From the NCBI RefSeq assembly GCF_015832195.1, contig NC_052028.1, positions 3,143,501 to 3,207,500 on the forward strand: DNA of 64,000 nt, read 5' to 3'. Positions 1-12,960 of the stretch are shown piece after piece (within the stretch, counting starts at the first letter, position 1; each line of letters starts with the position of its first letter). Origin of the DNA: Motacilla alba alba (taxonomy: Eukaryota > Chordata > Aves > Passeriformes > Motacillidae). The notes under the pieces were generated by a model, which searched no databases, was not told the origin of the DNA, and saw only the letters and a program-made list of their open reading frames with translations. A program made the translations under genes and the position numbers.

Positions 1-1889
1 TGGTGTTTGGAGCCAGAGCCAAGGTGCTGCAGACTCACAGACATTTCCTGTACACAGGAACATTGCTTCTGTGACCCTTGGAGAGTTTCTTATGGCCATT
101 CCCATGATTTACCCTCGAAGACCAGGCAGACACTTGCAAGGGCACCTCTATGGTATGGCCATACTCTTCTGCTGGTGAGATCCTGCCAGCTGAGTGCTGC
201 AGACTCTTCCTTTCACTAATCCTACCTCCTGGAGGCACTTAGCAACTAATCTGGATTACCTGTTTCTACTGTTCCATGGCAAAGGAAACATCATTGTTTC
301 AAGTCCTGTGGGCTCCCTCCGAGGCAGTGGCCCATGGGAACACCCCCTTGTCTTCCTAATTTGATTTAGGTTGCTCCTTTGCCAAGACCCCTCAAGTCTC
401 ACGTGGATTTAAGTGAGCCATTGCATGGGCTCCAAGCACACTCTCTAGCTGGGGACATTATCCTGCTGCAGCAAACACTCAGACCTGGGCTTTTGCAGCA
501 GGAGGATTATCACTGTTTAGCAGTGCCTTGTTAACAGATGCCGAAGGAAATACAGGCAGCACAATGCTGACCCACAGCATGGAGCTGGAAACACCTTCCT
601 GGTCTGATGTAGGCAGGAGTTTCCCACTTCAGAGCATCTCTTGTCAGGTTTCAACCAGCCCACGTCACTGCAGGTCAGAACATTCGGACAAACAAAGTCC
701 AGCTGACTTCCCCAACCCCTGGAGCAAGCCCTTGGCTCCAGTCACCCCAGAAACAACCAGCTGGAGTTAGGACTTCCAGAGCTTTGTAAGCCAAATGGGC
801 CCAAGCTGGTGCATGTAAAAGCCCCAGGGTGTGCCAGTCTTGGAGCTATTTTCCCAGCCCTCCTCCAGATCCGTGCCTGTGACTGTCATTTGTGAGGTGG
901 GATGTGCAGCCCTGCCCACAGCACTCCAGGCGAGGTCACGGCGACACCCCCCGCCTGCCTAACGCCTTGGTGAGACTCCTGACATCCTTCTCTGCAGTCT
1001 CTCCCCGCAAGTCTCCTATTTTTAGTCACCTTTCTGGTCACTGCTGGGCTCTTAAGCAGAGGTCCTCATTGGGTTGTCACAAAATAACCCAATTCCCAGG
1101 AGGTGTCAGCCAACTCGGGAGCTCTCAGTGCTCAGGGTGGGCTCTGCCTCAGTTTGTGACGCGTTCTGCCCTGTGCTGTGCTGACCTCAGCTGTGTCATC
1201 CAGGCCCACGGTGCCTCTCTGATCAGCCTGGACACCCCGCTGAACTTGACCCTCAGAAGTTTGGAGCAAATGAACAGGGCATGGTCTCACTCCAGACACC
1301 TCCCTGCGCTCCCTCACGTGGATCCTCTTGGTGCCCACGAGCCTTTTCACAGATGCCAGAGTTTCATGTGGGAGGATTATTCCCGGGAAATCTCATTTCT
1401 CACTTCCACACACACATCCCAGTGGCCCCTTCTAAGGACAGCAAAAGCCCCAGCCCAAGAGCCCTCCCAAAGAGCTCAGATGAGTGAGGCAGCTCTTTTA
1501 GCCCAATTGAGTTGGGCCAGTGTGAAAATTCCTTCCCCAAACTGCTCTGGGGAAGGAGCAGCCTGGTTTGGTGGCCAGGGGTGACCTGCTCCACAAGGAA
1601 GGATGCTGGTGGCTGTACCCAAAGTCTTCAGCTTGTTCACTCACCCAGGAAAGACAAAGACTTCAGCTTGTCCCCTGCAGCAGCATCGTGCTGGTCATGG
1701 TGCCAGGATGCTGTGGAGTACTACAGAGGTGCCAGGAAAACCAGTTCAGGTGGGCTAGTGGTGTTTGCAAGAGTTCAAAACTCACTGTCACAAAGCTTGT
1801 TGCCCTGTCTGCAGACCCACTCCTTCCTTCCCAGGCACCCTCCAGCCACCACTGCTTCATTTGTGACTTCAGAAACAGTGCCTTGTCTA
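1..1889. other. intergenic DNA, nothing recognised
   Basis: Unique sequence of moderate GC content at the left edge. No exon, repeat family or distinctive motif cluster was seen. The open frame 892-1584 plus has no domain signature. Confidence 0.45.
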
Positions 1890-1943
1890 TCCTGGTGAGC
1901 TCCTTGCCTGTCCTGGTGAGCTCCTTGCCTGTCCTGGTGAGCC
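1890..1943. repeat. 21-bp tandem repeat, about 2.6 copies
   Basis: TCCTGGTGAGCTCCTTGCCT starts at 1890, 1911 and 1932 with an exact 21-base period. Confidence 0.95.
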
Positions 1944-2789
1944 AGCACCACCCATGACGGGAGTCTGGGTTGTTCCAACCCTTCCAGACACCACCAAGAT
2001 CCTTGCAGCTGTTTTGGGCTCTTCCCTGGCTGTTCCTGCTTTAGTGTCTCCTGCAATGGGGCAGGCAGTGAGCCCGGGTAGCTCACTCACCAGGGCAATT
2101 ATTTCTGCTCCACATGGGTGAATGAAATCTCTGGTGGCAGGGCAGGACCTCTCTGCAGATCTGGGTATTCCTGGGATCTTTGTCAGAGTAGCTCGGGAGC
2201 TGGTAATGAAATTTCATCCCTTTAGCACTGTCTCCAAGGGGTTCCCAGGTGGTGGCTGAAGGCATTGGCCTGGTATCTTTCCCTCGGAGCAGGGCAGGCA
2301 GCTCCTCTGGGCAGGAGTTTTTCTCTCCTGGCCACCCCAGAGAAGAGACGACCTTCTTGAGAGGGAAGTGCTTGCCGAGCTAAATTAGATTTTCTAAATA
2401 CCCTGTCCCTCACCCTGTGGCCCCAGAGCCACTCGTGATAGCAGCCAGAGCAATGTCCCACAGCAGAAGGAAGACACACCATCCTGCTTCCCATCACAGC
2501 TCATCCCACCCTCACACAGCCCCAGCTCTGCACTGCTGCCTGGCCTGCAAATAAACAGGACAAAGCTGCCCAGGACAGTGTCCACCAACAGGAGAATCGT
2601 GCTCTTGTGGAGCAGAGCCCCAGCCTGTCTGCTCGGCGAGGAAGGACCGGCCGGGCCCGCTGCCTCCCCTCCCCATCCCAGCACCCAGGATTGCAGCCCC
2701 AGGCGGATTCTCTCCTTGCTGGATAACTTACACGTAGCTTCCCTGCTCCATATACTCAGCTGTTCCTCTGATATGGTGCCAGTCTCAAC

Positions 2790-3180
2790 ACATGGAATCC
2801 AGGCCTTCAAAATCTTCCATAAGCTCAGGCAACTTTACATTAGCACATTGTCGATGATTTCGAAGCCTACAGGCTCAGCCCGGCCAGCCTTCCATAAAAT
2901 ATCGAGCGAGGTGATGGGAGCTCTGCATGAAGCAGAATGAAACTGTGCAGTCGTCCATCTTTCCAGCCACCACATTTCTCCTGGCTGAATAAAAGAGCTT
3001 GTTTAATGGCAGCATTAAATTCAGTGCCACCTGTTGTATTGCTGTGTCCCCAGGACCTGGAGGGAATGCTCTTTACACAGCTTCCTCCGTTATTTGTGAG
3101 GATGTGGCTCCTAATTGCAGCTCTGCTGTGTTAACATTTCCAGGAATTTTCATCAGGCCATTCAGCATCAACCCTTAGCT
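2790..3180. promoter_or_regulatory. candidate regulatory element
   Basis: Non-repeat sequence with ACTTTACATTAGCACATTGTC, CATAAAATATCGAGCG, AAAGAGCTTGTTTAATGGC and TCCTAATTGCAGC. It mixes AT-rich motifs and isolated CpG. It was checked in all frames for a coding exon and none was seen. Confidence 0.3.
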
Positions 3181-5049
3181 CCTGAGAGCTTCCCTTCCCT
3201 TATGAAACTTTTGCCATTCTTCTCCCGGGGTGAGTGAAAAAAACAGAGAAGGGAAATATGACCATTCAAAGTTTAGAACCAATTGGTCAATGAAGGAACT
3301 TCTGCAATATTTTGCATTTTGGTACTATTCACCCCCAGTGACTAACTCCTCCTTTCTCTTCATCATGAAGCCACATTTGTTCCCTTCAAGAGACCTTTCC
3401 ACCCCAACCCCTTCTCAAACTCCAGCCCTGCAATTCACAAGCAAATCTGGGAAACCATTCCTGCTCTCCAGGATATGCAGTTAATGGAGGAGAGCTGGAG
3501 AAAGGCCTGGCCACGGGTCCACTGGGGCAACAGATGTCCCCTCGTGTCCCTCCCCCAAGCTCCTGGTGAGCTGCTGGATGCTCAGCACCACGGCAGTCAG
3601 GCCCAGCTCAGAATCTTCCCTGACCCTTGGACAGAGTCACTGGTCACCAGACCACCAAAACTGTCCCTAAGGTCAGCTACAGGCTGACCCCCCTGGCACT
3701 TGGCAGCAGATGTGGCAGCTCTGAGCCTCTGCTGTCCCTGCTCCTTGTGCCACAGTTGGTGGATGTTCGCAGATGGCTCATCCCACCCTGTCCCTTTTCT
3801 CCTGCCTCTGTCCAGGCATCAGCACTCCCTGTGCCATGCCCAGCATGCTCTGTGGGCCAGCCCTGAGCTTCCTGCTGCCTTTCACCATCTCCTCCACAAA
3901 GCCCTTGGCCCAAAGCCCTGTGGGCCAGACTGATCCTCTGGAGATATCTGCCAGCACAGCCTGCCCGGGCTCACAGCTCTGCCTGGAGGCAGCTCTCCCA
4001 GGGGGAGGAGGGAGATGTTCATCCTCTCTTTCTTCATGTCGGCACCCACTGCCCTAATCCCTGGGTCACGCTGCATCTGCATCCCCTGAGCGTCCCCAGG
4101 ACATCCCTGGAGGTCCCCATTGCACGGCACCGCCAGCCCCCGAGGCCTCGCTTCCCACCCACTGCAGCACCACGGGGGAGGTCACCGTGTTTGATGGCGC
4201 TGCCAGGGGACAGCTGCCTTGTTCCTGTTCCAAAGCCCTTCCCTGAAGCTGCCAGCCCAGCTGGGAATCCTAGCCCCATCCCTCATGCCAGGCAGGAGGG
4301 GAGGACAGGAATACCGTGGTGGGGAACCCCGTCCTTGGCGCACCGCGGAGCAGCAGGGGCCGAGGGCCGGCAGCAGGGGCTCTGGTTTCAGCTTCTCTGC
4401 CCTTGGAAAGTCCATGCCAAGAGGACCTCGGAGCTGTTTGGACTCGTTTGCGTCTCCCCGCCTCTGCAGGAGGGTGTGGGTGAGAGTCTGCTTGCCAAGA
4501 GAGCCCCATGGCTTGTCCTTCTTGGCTGTTTATGGCTCGGACCAGATCAGGTTTCTAAGCGCTTCTCAAGCCGGTAACTTTGAGGGGTTTTTTATTTAAG
4601 AAAAAAAAAAAAACAGCACTGATTTTCTCCTTTCCCCACCCTCCCATCCTCCACCCTGCGATTTGTAGCCTGGCCTGAAGATGGTGAACGAGCAGCGGTG
4701 CTCCAGAGCACTGCCAGGGCTGGGCCACCTCTGCGTCCACCCAGGTCCCCCTGAAAATGCTCCCGAGGCCCAGGCAGGCGAAGGGGGCTCAGCATCCTCC
4801 TGCTGCACCCCATCCCTCGGGTCTCCTGTGTGTTCTCATCTGGTCTCCCCAGAGAACACAACCCAGAAGGGAGGGAGGCAGTGCTGTGACCATCTCAGCC
4901 CCCCAGAAGATGTTTTCTGCTCCCTGCTGAGTGGCAGGCTGGCAGCAGCAGCCACCGTGTGCCTCAGTCCCCCACTGCAAAAAGGGCTGGGAGCCCTTTC
5001 CCAGGATGCTGTGGGGATGAATACAGCAGATAGCGTGAGGTTCCCAGAG
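3181..5049. other. intergenic DNA, no gene seen
   Basis: An AT-rich shoulder at 3220-3370, then GC-rich unique DNA, and an A13 run at 4601-4613. No exon was recognised. Confidence 0.45.
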
Positions 5050-5360
5050 CAGGTAACATCCCCCTAATTAAGATAAATACTAATTAAGTCTGGGACTTTC
5101 AGAGAAGCCCTGGGAGCAGACTCCAACTCCTGTTGAATTTCAATGGGAACGAGACACCTGACTCCAGAAAAAGCCAGCCTCTGATATTAAGCTTAAATGG
5201 GCCCTTCTCTAACGTTGATATATTGCTGCTCTGTAAGTTATGAGTGCCTTCCCGTATATCCCAGCACAACATCAATGTCCTGGAAATGCTAATGAGGAGC
5301 TTTAGGAGGGCAGCAGAGAACAGGCTCCAAGTCAGATGCCCATGATCACCTTGTTCTATT
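5050..5360. promoter_or_regulatory. AT-rich candidate regulatory element
   Basis: Contains CTAATTAAGATAAATACTAATTAAG, with two TAATTA homeodomain cores around a GATAA, then AACGTTGATATATTGCTGC and GAAATGCTAATGAGG. Unique sequence, not repeat-derived. Confidence 0.4.
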
Positions 5361-6199
5361 AAACACTGTGGACAAGCTTTGAGCAGAGCTTACCCACGTT
5401 GCACACGAGGCTCTGGCTGAGCCCCAGGTGCTTTGTGCATCCCTCCTCCTCCTCTTCCTCCTCCTTTCCAGCTGTGGAGAGCTCATGCTCTCTCAGGCCC
5501 AGTCCTGTGCTTTGTGGGAAACCCTTGCTGGGGTGAGCGAGATGAAGGGACAGGGCACTGCTGGGAGCTGTGCCTGCTGGGAAGAGCCTCCCCGAGAGCA
5601 CCGAGGGACAGCAGCGAGGAGCAGCAGATGCTCACATGGACAGGGCTGCAGCAGATCAGCTGCCCAGCCCGTGCTCACGGGTCCTTCCCCTGCCCTCCCT
5701 CCCGTGTCCGGTGGAAGCTGTGGGTCACCTCTGCCAGGATGACGCCGTGAGGGCTGTGCTGGGTGGCCACAGCAGCAGGAGCCGTGTGGGGAGCTGGGGG
5801 GACATAACACGGGTGTGGTGATGGGAAAAAAATGGAAAGCACTTGGGTTTTTCCATGCCGGGATCAGGGAGCGACAGCGCTGGGCTCGGGCAGCAGAACC
5901 ATGGGGGAACTCCAGAGCGTGAGACCCCTCCATGAGCCACCACGTGTCCAGCTGGCTCAGACCCAGCATTGTGACGGGCTGGACGTGGCCGGCCCATTGC
6001 CAGCCCAGAGGTCTGACAAACACAACCTCTCTGTCCTCCGGCCCCGCTCGCCAGCGCCTGTTTCGAATTAGCATTTCCCCTGCCCCCACCACCCGCCATT
6101 TGGGCAAATCCCTCAGCTGTCTGCCAGCGGTGCCGGGCCGGGGGACACCAACCCCGGGAGCCCCGTTTGCTTTCCAAGGACTTTCCCAAGTCCCCGGTA

Positions 6200-6900
6200 C
6201 ACTTTAGCAATTAGAGGGTTAAGTTTCCTCCCGGCCTCGCTGCATTAACTGGAAAGGAATGAAGTGTCAGGCATGTTCTCACCACAGCAGGCTGTTGGAA
6301 AGCAACTCCCTTCTCCACGCACACACACCTCCCACTGCTGCGACCAAATTATTTTCTATCCTCCAGAGACCCAGTATGCCAGACAAAATCTGCAGCATGA
6401 CTCTGATTCATTGCAAAAGGATGCAGATGTAATATTCCCTTTTTTGCCGGGGCTTCTCGCACGCTAATTCACACGGCATCTCGGCGTTTCGAGTTTTACA
6501 GCTCTCCTGCTCTCTTTATTATTTTTTTTCGGAGGGCTCTGACGCCCCTCGCTGACCCTTGGCCCCGCGTCCTTTCTCCCAGCACCACCAAAATAAAGAC
6601 ACTAAGCCTCCCATCTCCAGCGTGCAAATAGGCAGCTCTCCCCAATGTGCTAATTAGCCGAGTGTTTGGAAGTAAATAGGTAAGATTGGTGGTAATTTCC
6701 TGGCTGAAGGGGTAATTATTTGTTTCAAACAGGCTGCAAAATAACCCCCGTAAGGTGAGATAGGAAACTAAATTCAAAAGAGGTTTCCTATTCCCACTAA
6801 GCAGGATTGAAAACTGGTTTGAAATTCCTTTTTTTATTTATAGTACATGGTATCCATGGAAACCTACAGAGGAGGTCATGGTAGCTAGGCCTCCGTTTCA
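6200..6900. promoter_or_regulatory. large AT-rich candidate regulatory element with RFX-type site
   Basis: About 700 bases of AT-rich unique DNA between two GC-rich blocks. It includes AATGTGCTAATTAGCCGAG, GGTAAGATTGGTGGTAATTTC, GGGGTAATTATTTG, and at 6850-6863 GTATCCATGGAAAC. The last fits the palindromic RFX X-box (GTNNCC-ATGG-NAAC form). This is the most enhancer-like block in the left half of the window. Conservation is not tested. Confidence 0.45.
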
Positions 6901-7205
6901 CCCTGCTCAGGGGATTACCGTTGCACAGTGGTACGCAGCCGTGTAAGAAAGTAGATTCACAATTCCCCCAAACAGCCCCCCCCCGCCAGCCCCCAGCCCC
7001 AGCCTTCCTGGAGGGCTGCAGGAGAGCTTTTGGGAGGCTCGTAAATCTGCTCCGAGATGGGAAAGTGATGGGAGCTGTGCCTCCAGCGTCCCCCAGAAGC
7101 AGGAGGCTGCCGGGAGAGGCCGGCTCCCCGCGGTCCCTGACGCGATGCGCTGCGGGACGGAGCCGCTCGCGGCGCGGCAGCGGGAGCAGCGGGATATCCG
7201 CACCT

Positions 7206-7302
7206 CCCCTTCCCTGGGCTCCCATCCCTGTGCACTTCCCCTTCCCTGGGCTCCCATCCCTGTGCACTTCCCCTTCCCTGGGCTCCCATCCCTGCTCCAA
7301 AC
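7206..7302. repeat. 32-bp tandem repeat, three copies
   Basis: CCCTTCCCTGGGCTCCCATC recurs with anchors at 7210, 7242 and 7274, an exact 32-base period. The copies are nearly identical. The surrounding DNA is CpG-rich (7080-8200). Confidence 0.95.
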
Positions 7303-8309
7303 CCCGCGCGAAGGGGAGGAGCACCATGGCCAACTTTTCACTTGGCTGAACCAAGCGAGGGAAGCCCGAGCGCGGTCCAGATCCTGAATTCCCATTTGCC
7401 GGCAGGGATGTGCAGGCAGGGCATCTGCCGCGTTCACCTTTCCCTGCTGTTCTCGGGAAAACCACTGCTCTAGAGGGAGCGGGGAGAGCGCGGGCGGAGG
7501 GATGCTGCAGAAATGGCTGTGGGTTTTGGCCATGTCCCGGGGCCGTGGTGCTGGGCACTGCTTCCCTCATGATTCCAGCAGGGAAAAAAGGCTGCTCCTC
7601 GCCTTCGGGGGCTGTTTGTGCTCTCCCTTGTATGAACCTTGTGCTGCTGAGGACAGGAGCGGCTTCCACCTCCAGCCTGGCTGCGTGTGGTTCAGCGGGA
7701 GACAGCGATCCTGGCTGTTTCTGCCGCGTGTGCAGCCCGGCCCCAGCCCGTGGAGCGGCGGATGCTCCACCAACCCCCGCGAGCAGCAGGAGCGCGCAGC
7801 CAGCTCGCTCCCCCGTGCTGGCAGGGCCACGGCGCCGGGATGTTCCCCGGGAAGGCAGAGGTGGAACGCGGAGCTGCTCCACAACCATTCTGCACCCAGC
7901 CCAGCCCGCCGTCCCCGCCTGCTCCCCGCGCCCTGCCCCAGCCGCGCGCACAGCGACATTCCGCCTGTGACCTTCACTAATTCACTTTCCCTCTCCACGC
8001 CGCATTCCCTCAGCTCGCAGAAGGACTCGCTTTTTCACACAGCATAAAAATAGCCTGCGCAAGGCGTTGCCAGAGGAAGCTGCGGGGCCAGCAGCGCGCA
8101 GGGACCGGCTGTGCCGCGCGGTCCCGGCCCCGCTCACGGCGCTCCTCGCCCGGGCAGGGAGCTCCCAGACCGGCCTGCAACACCCACCCAGACACCCCTG
8201 GCCTCCTTAACACCCCAGCTCCTTCCTGCGGCGCTGCCTTGCTGTGCGCTTGGTCTCGGATGTGGTGAAATTCAGACGGTGGAGGTCAGCAGCAGGGAAA
8301 TGCTGCTGC

Positions 8310-8560
8310 ATTAACCTTCCCCCTTAAACGGAATGTTTTCCCCCCTCAGTTTAGGAAATTGAAGGCTGAAAGTATCAAATTAGGCAAATTTCAAGGCACA
8401 TTTCTGAGGCTTTCTAAAGAAAAAAATTATCTAAAAAGTAGTTTCCATGTCCTTTATGGAAATGACTCTGGTTTGAATATCTCTCAGTGGGAAATAGCGC
8501 CAGAGCCATCAGCATCATGCAAAACTGAACTGTTGGTACCAAAGTGACATTATGTACCAT
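8310..8560. promoter_or_regulatory. AT-rich candidate regulatory element
   Basis: Contains CATTAACCTTCCCCCTTAAAC, AAAGTATCAAATTAGGC, AAAAAATTATCTAAAAAGTAG and GTCCTTTATGGAAATGAC (CTTTATGG resembles a SRF/CArG-type core). It follows CpG-rich DNA at 7700-8230. Confidence 0.35.
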
Positions 8561-10639
8561 AAAACACCTCCAGCTCCTCTTCTCTTCTCAACCCCTTACC
8601 TTGATTCTTCCTCTGCCACCCCTCCAGCTGGCTGTGCATGGCACCATGTGACCACGGCCACCCCCAGCCACTTGCTCAGGCTTTGAGCCAGTACTGTGGT
8701 GTTTTCCCATTTCCCATCTCCATCCCTAATGTGCCTCTCAGCCACCCCCCTGTTCTTCAGGTCCTTTCCTAGGCCTGCCTTTGCCTGGGAATATCTCATC
8801 TTCTGGGCAGGGCTTCAGCTGGCAAGGGAGGAAGCCTCCACCTGTGAAGGAACCTCTGGACACACCTCTTGGCTGATTTGAAGAGGTGAATTGCATGGTA
8901 GAAGTGTCCTTTTCTCTCCAGCACTGGCTGTAACTGCTGGAGACATCAAAAGGGAGGCAGAATGAGGCCAACCCTGCTCTATCAAGTGACCAGCCAGTGC
9001 CATCACACGCCTCTGTGCTCCGTGTCACACTCATCTCCTCTCCCCTCCCTGTCCCAGGGAGCTACACCACTCCCAGCTCAACACAAAACCTGCACCCAGC
9101 CCATATGTCTTCCCTCCCATTAAGTCCATCCCCACAGCTGGTGGGTTTCTAGTGCTCACCACAATTCCGTGCCTACCTTGACGTGTGCTATGCTATCTCC
9201 AGTACAGCCAATCAATCTTGCCTCGGCCAACAAGCAGGAGAGAAGCAATGCTTTTCCTACTCCCCCGGCTCTCTTCTCCTCCTGATCTCCATCAGGCACT
9301 CAGCAAGTTCACAAGGGCAGCCCGCTCTCGGTTTCCTTGGTCACGCACAGCAGCTTGCCCTCCTAGAGTAATAAAAACAAATGACACGTTGCTGGTTGTT
9401 GTCAGAGACGTTGCTGAGCCCCTCATGGAGAGCAGGTTTGGAGAGAAGGGAGCATTTGCATTTTTAGGTTCCTTCCTGGGCAGGTGGAGAAGAAGTTGCC
9501 AGTGGATGTGACTTGTCAGTGGATGTAATGCCAGAGTCAACTGAAAAGGGTGAGCAAAGACTGAGGAATGCAGTCTAGGTCTGCTCACAGATGCCAGAGA
9601 TGGAGAAATGATGGAACTGGAACTGATTATCTGGGAGCAAGCGAGACCCAGAGGTGCCTGTGCCAGGTCCTGATGACTGGCAGAGGGGACGAGCCCCCAT
9701 TCTGTAATGCTGCACCTGGCACTGAACTGAGTCCCCCTGGTGTGCAGACATCAGTTCTAGAAGATGAAGAACAGATTAAACAGATTAAACCTCCCTTGTG
9801 GCTGGAGCCAAGACTTGCCCTGCTTCCATTTGCAGCGTATATGCATTTCCTCCCTGTTCAGTGTCCTCTCCTTGTAGGTACATGGAGAAACACAGGGACA
9901 CACACTCTTAACTGCATGGGAGGAGCCCCAGGCCCCCAGCAGAGCTGGAGCTTGGGAATTCAGGAGTTACTCAGGCCAGGAGCGCAGTCTTCCTTTAGCC
10001 CACGTGTAGCCCATAGTGATGAAGACCCCATTAAGCTGCCCCCTGACTCAGGAGCCCTGCTCCACCCGCCCTGCAAGCTCTGCATCCCATCCCACCTGGG
10101 ATGAGCGGGCTGGGCCAGCCCATGCACGCTGGGCAGCCAGCTGTGAGCAGCTCCCTGCCTGAAGGACTTCACCATCTGCTTGCTGATTCAGGCACCAGTC
10201 CCTGCTCCAGGACGTTCCAAAGATTGCAGGAAGGGAGGGCTCACAACACCTTTATCTTTGGCTTTGCCTCTCCCTTTTTTCCTATTTTTATTAGCTGAGA
10301 GACAGCCCATTTCTTTTATAGCTCTGAATTCGAGGGTGATCAGATGAAAGTGGAGAGGGGCTCCTGCATGGGTGGATGAGCAGCCATAAGGTCAAGGCAC
10401 CTGAAGGAGAAGTTTCCAGCTTTCACAGCCCTAAAGATTGTCCCATAAAATTACTCATAAAATTAAAGTGGGGTTTTGGTTTCAAAGTCCTAAGAAACTT
10501 GAAATAGTCGTCAGTCAATTCTGGTACATGGGAAGCCTCAAAGCCCTGCTTGTGGAAGCAGAGGTTAATGCTGAGCTGTAACGTCTGCTGGGGACACGAT
10601 GGACACGGCAGTGCCCAGCTCAGCTCGGGGGTTATAGCT
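8561..10639. other. intergenic DNA, no gene seen
   Basis: Unique sequence with a moderately AT-rich patch at 10255-10510 (CCTATTTTTATTAGCTGAG). No exon or recognised repeat. Confidence 0.45.
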
Positions 10640-10930
10640 CAGGCACTGGCCATAACCAGTGGCACTTATCTAGTGATAAGTTGTTCTCACTATCATACTG
10701 TGGATCTGAATTTCTTCACTCAAATTTTTCCAAATAAAATACAGAGCCACTTTCTCAGAGGCTTACGCAGGATTTATGAGGACTGGGTCCTCTCCAGTTT
10801 TCTTTCCGTATCAAAGTGATGATTTAATTAATTGATGATGTAATTTCAGTCTGGAACTGAAGCTAACCTGCCAATTTGTGACTTCGACCTTGGTACAGAT
10901 TAACCATGGTGGCAGTAAGTATTAGTTTAA
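10640..10930. promoter_or_regulatory. AT-rich candidate regulatory element
   Basis: Nearly 300 bases of AT-rich unique DNA with CACTCAAATTTTTCCAAATA and GATTTAATTAATTGATGATG, an overlapping homeodomain-type TAATTAAT cluster, then CCTGCCAATTTGTGACTTC and ACAGATTAACCATGG. Composition contrasts strongly with both flanks. Confidence 0.4.
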
Positions 10931-12509
10931 CAGTGTCCAGAACAGCTTTGCTGTGGGGATGCCTTCCCTGGACTTTGCTTTATAAAAATCTATCCACAGC
11001 AGGCTAACAGCCAAGTGTGAAGGACAGGGATTCAGGTGGCTCCAAGCATCTCGGACAGGGGGAAGCCCCTGGCTGTAGCTGTCACTGTCACACCTATGGC
11101 AGCAAATGCCAGCTTTGAAGCAGGCAGGGGAGCTGAAGTCACTGAAAAACAGCCCGGGCAAAACTTGGGAAGGTTCCACTCAGTGGCAGTGACAAGGTCA
11201 CACAGCCTTGTGGGTGAGCACAGGGCAGAGGGAAAGGCTGCTGGGGGAAGCCCCGGGGCGGCAGAGCCAGCGCTGCCCTGTGCTGTCACTGCCAGGAAAA
11301 AGGAAGCAGCTCCAGGGATGTGACCTCCTGTGCCTCACCGTGTCCCTGGTGCCAACAAGTCCATGGAGCAGGGCTTGGGCCTGGTGTCTGGCTGCATGTG
11401 GTACGAGCCTCAGCACACACAGACCCCACACATATCCTGCCACACCTGCCTGCAGCCTGCACAGGTCTGTGCACTGTCCCCGCCACAGGCACATTCAGTG
11501 TCTCACACACACACACACACACACAGGGTGTGTTCCAGGGTACAAGGTACCTGCACAGAGCTTCCACACGCACACACATCCCGTGCACCTCTGGACGTGT
11601 GAACACACACTTGCATGCACTCTCCAGGCACATGGGTTGCCCACCCTGTGCTCCCCACACAGCCCCCACAGCCCCACTCTTCTCACCATCGCCCCAGGCC
11701 AGGGCTGGTGCTGCCCCAGGACTGTGGGCAGACACTGGGCTGCTCCTGTCTGAGTGCAGACCCACACCAGGGATTTCCCCAAGCTTCACACCAAGCACAG
11801 GACCCCACCAACCCCCTCGTGTCAGCCCCCACTGCACTAGGCAGCTTCTGCCACTGCCCAGCAGCTCTCTCCATCTCAGGGTGGCAATCTTTAGGACATT
11901 CCTGGCTGCCAGAAAACAAGAGGCATTAGGCAGGGCAGCAGGACCTGTGTGAGCTGGGGTGACAGGGTCCTGCCGGGCACTGGGATGGAGCAGAGAGCTC
12001 AGAGCTGGCATGGATCTGTGTGCACACCCACTGCCAGCAGGCCCTGCATCCCCACACACCCCTTCTTACCAAGGGTCACCCCATGTGTGTGTCACCACTT
12101 CCTGTCAAACAAAACCAAGCTCTTGGTTCCCAGCGGTGCCAGCGCAGCCTGGGCACTACCTCAGCCCTCCCAGCGCTTCTTTTCCTGCTGGGTGGCACAC
12201 ACCAGATGGGCTCTCATGGCCTGAGGAGGTGAACCAAGCGTTGGGATGGGGAGCTGACATTCCTCCTCCCCGCGAGCAGCCCCGTGCGGGCTGGCTGTGG
12301 CTCAGGGCGCTGCAGAAGAAGCAGGGGCTGGTGTGCACAGCCGGGGGGAGGACGGCACAGCCTCATTTCGCATAAGGCAAAGCGCAAATGCTCGGTGCTG
12401 GGTCCCGCGTGGCCGGGGAGCTGCCCCCGGGCTCGGGCTGAGCATCCTCCCGGCACCGCGCTGGGAAGGTGAAACCAGCCCGAGCTGCAGATCGCCGCTG
12501 GGGCGGGGG
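10931..12509. other. intergenic DNA with CA-rich stretch
   Basis: Unique GC-rich sequence. CA-rich from 11410 to 11620 around a perfect CA repeat. No exon was recognised. Confidence 0.5.
11504..11525. repeat. (CA)11 microsatellite
   Basis: Eleven perfect CA units inside a longer CA-rich stretch. Confidence 0.97.
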
Positions 12510-12960
12510 GATGGCTGCAGGCTAATAATATTCCGTGTCTCATTATGCCGCGTATTAAGCTGAAATTTGCAGATGCTCTAATCACCGCGAGGCATTCTGC
12601 GCACACAGCCTCCCTCCAGCCCGGCAGCGCTGTGCAAACACCGGAGGAGAAGCCCTGCTAACCATCCTGCCACATGGTGTCCTGGAATCTTTACAGACCA
12701 TTTCACCTTCACAAATAGCCTTGGAATGTCTGTGCATCGACAGCCCCTGCGGTAGCCAGATAGGCTCAGCCGCCTCCTCTGCAGGTCCCCGGGCCCCTCT
12801 TAAGCTTTTTCCCATCACGCCGTGCAGATGCGAGGCTCCGGAATTTACACCGGGGCTGGGCAAAGCACCTCACGTCGAATGTGATCTGCGCCCCAGGCTC
12901 GCAGGAAACGTGAACTGTATTTTATAGAGGTTGAGGAAAGCTCCTGCCTGAATTGCTTTA
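12510..12960. promoter_or_regulatory. candidate regulatory element
   Basis: TAATAATATTCCGTGTCTCATTATG and CGTATTAAGCTGAAATTTGC are followed by a mixed segment with CTCTTAAGCTTTTTCCC and GCTCCGGAATTTACACC. AT-rich motif clusters joined to CpG-containing unique sequence suggest a conserved element. A large-scale alignment would test it. Confidence 0.35.

Noticed and set aside
6797..7951. 384-codon minus-strand frame
   Set aside because: Runs through the 32-bp repeat and CpG-rich DNA, Arg/Ala/Gly/Pro-biased, no recognisable family.
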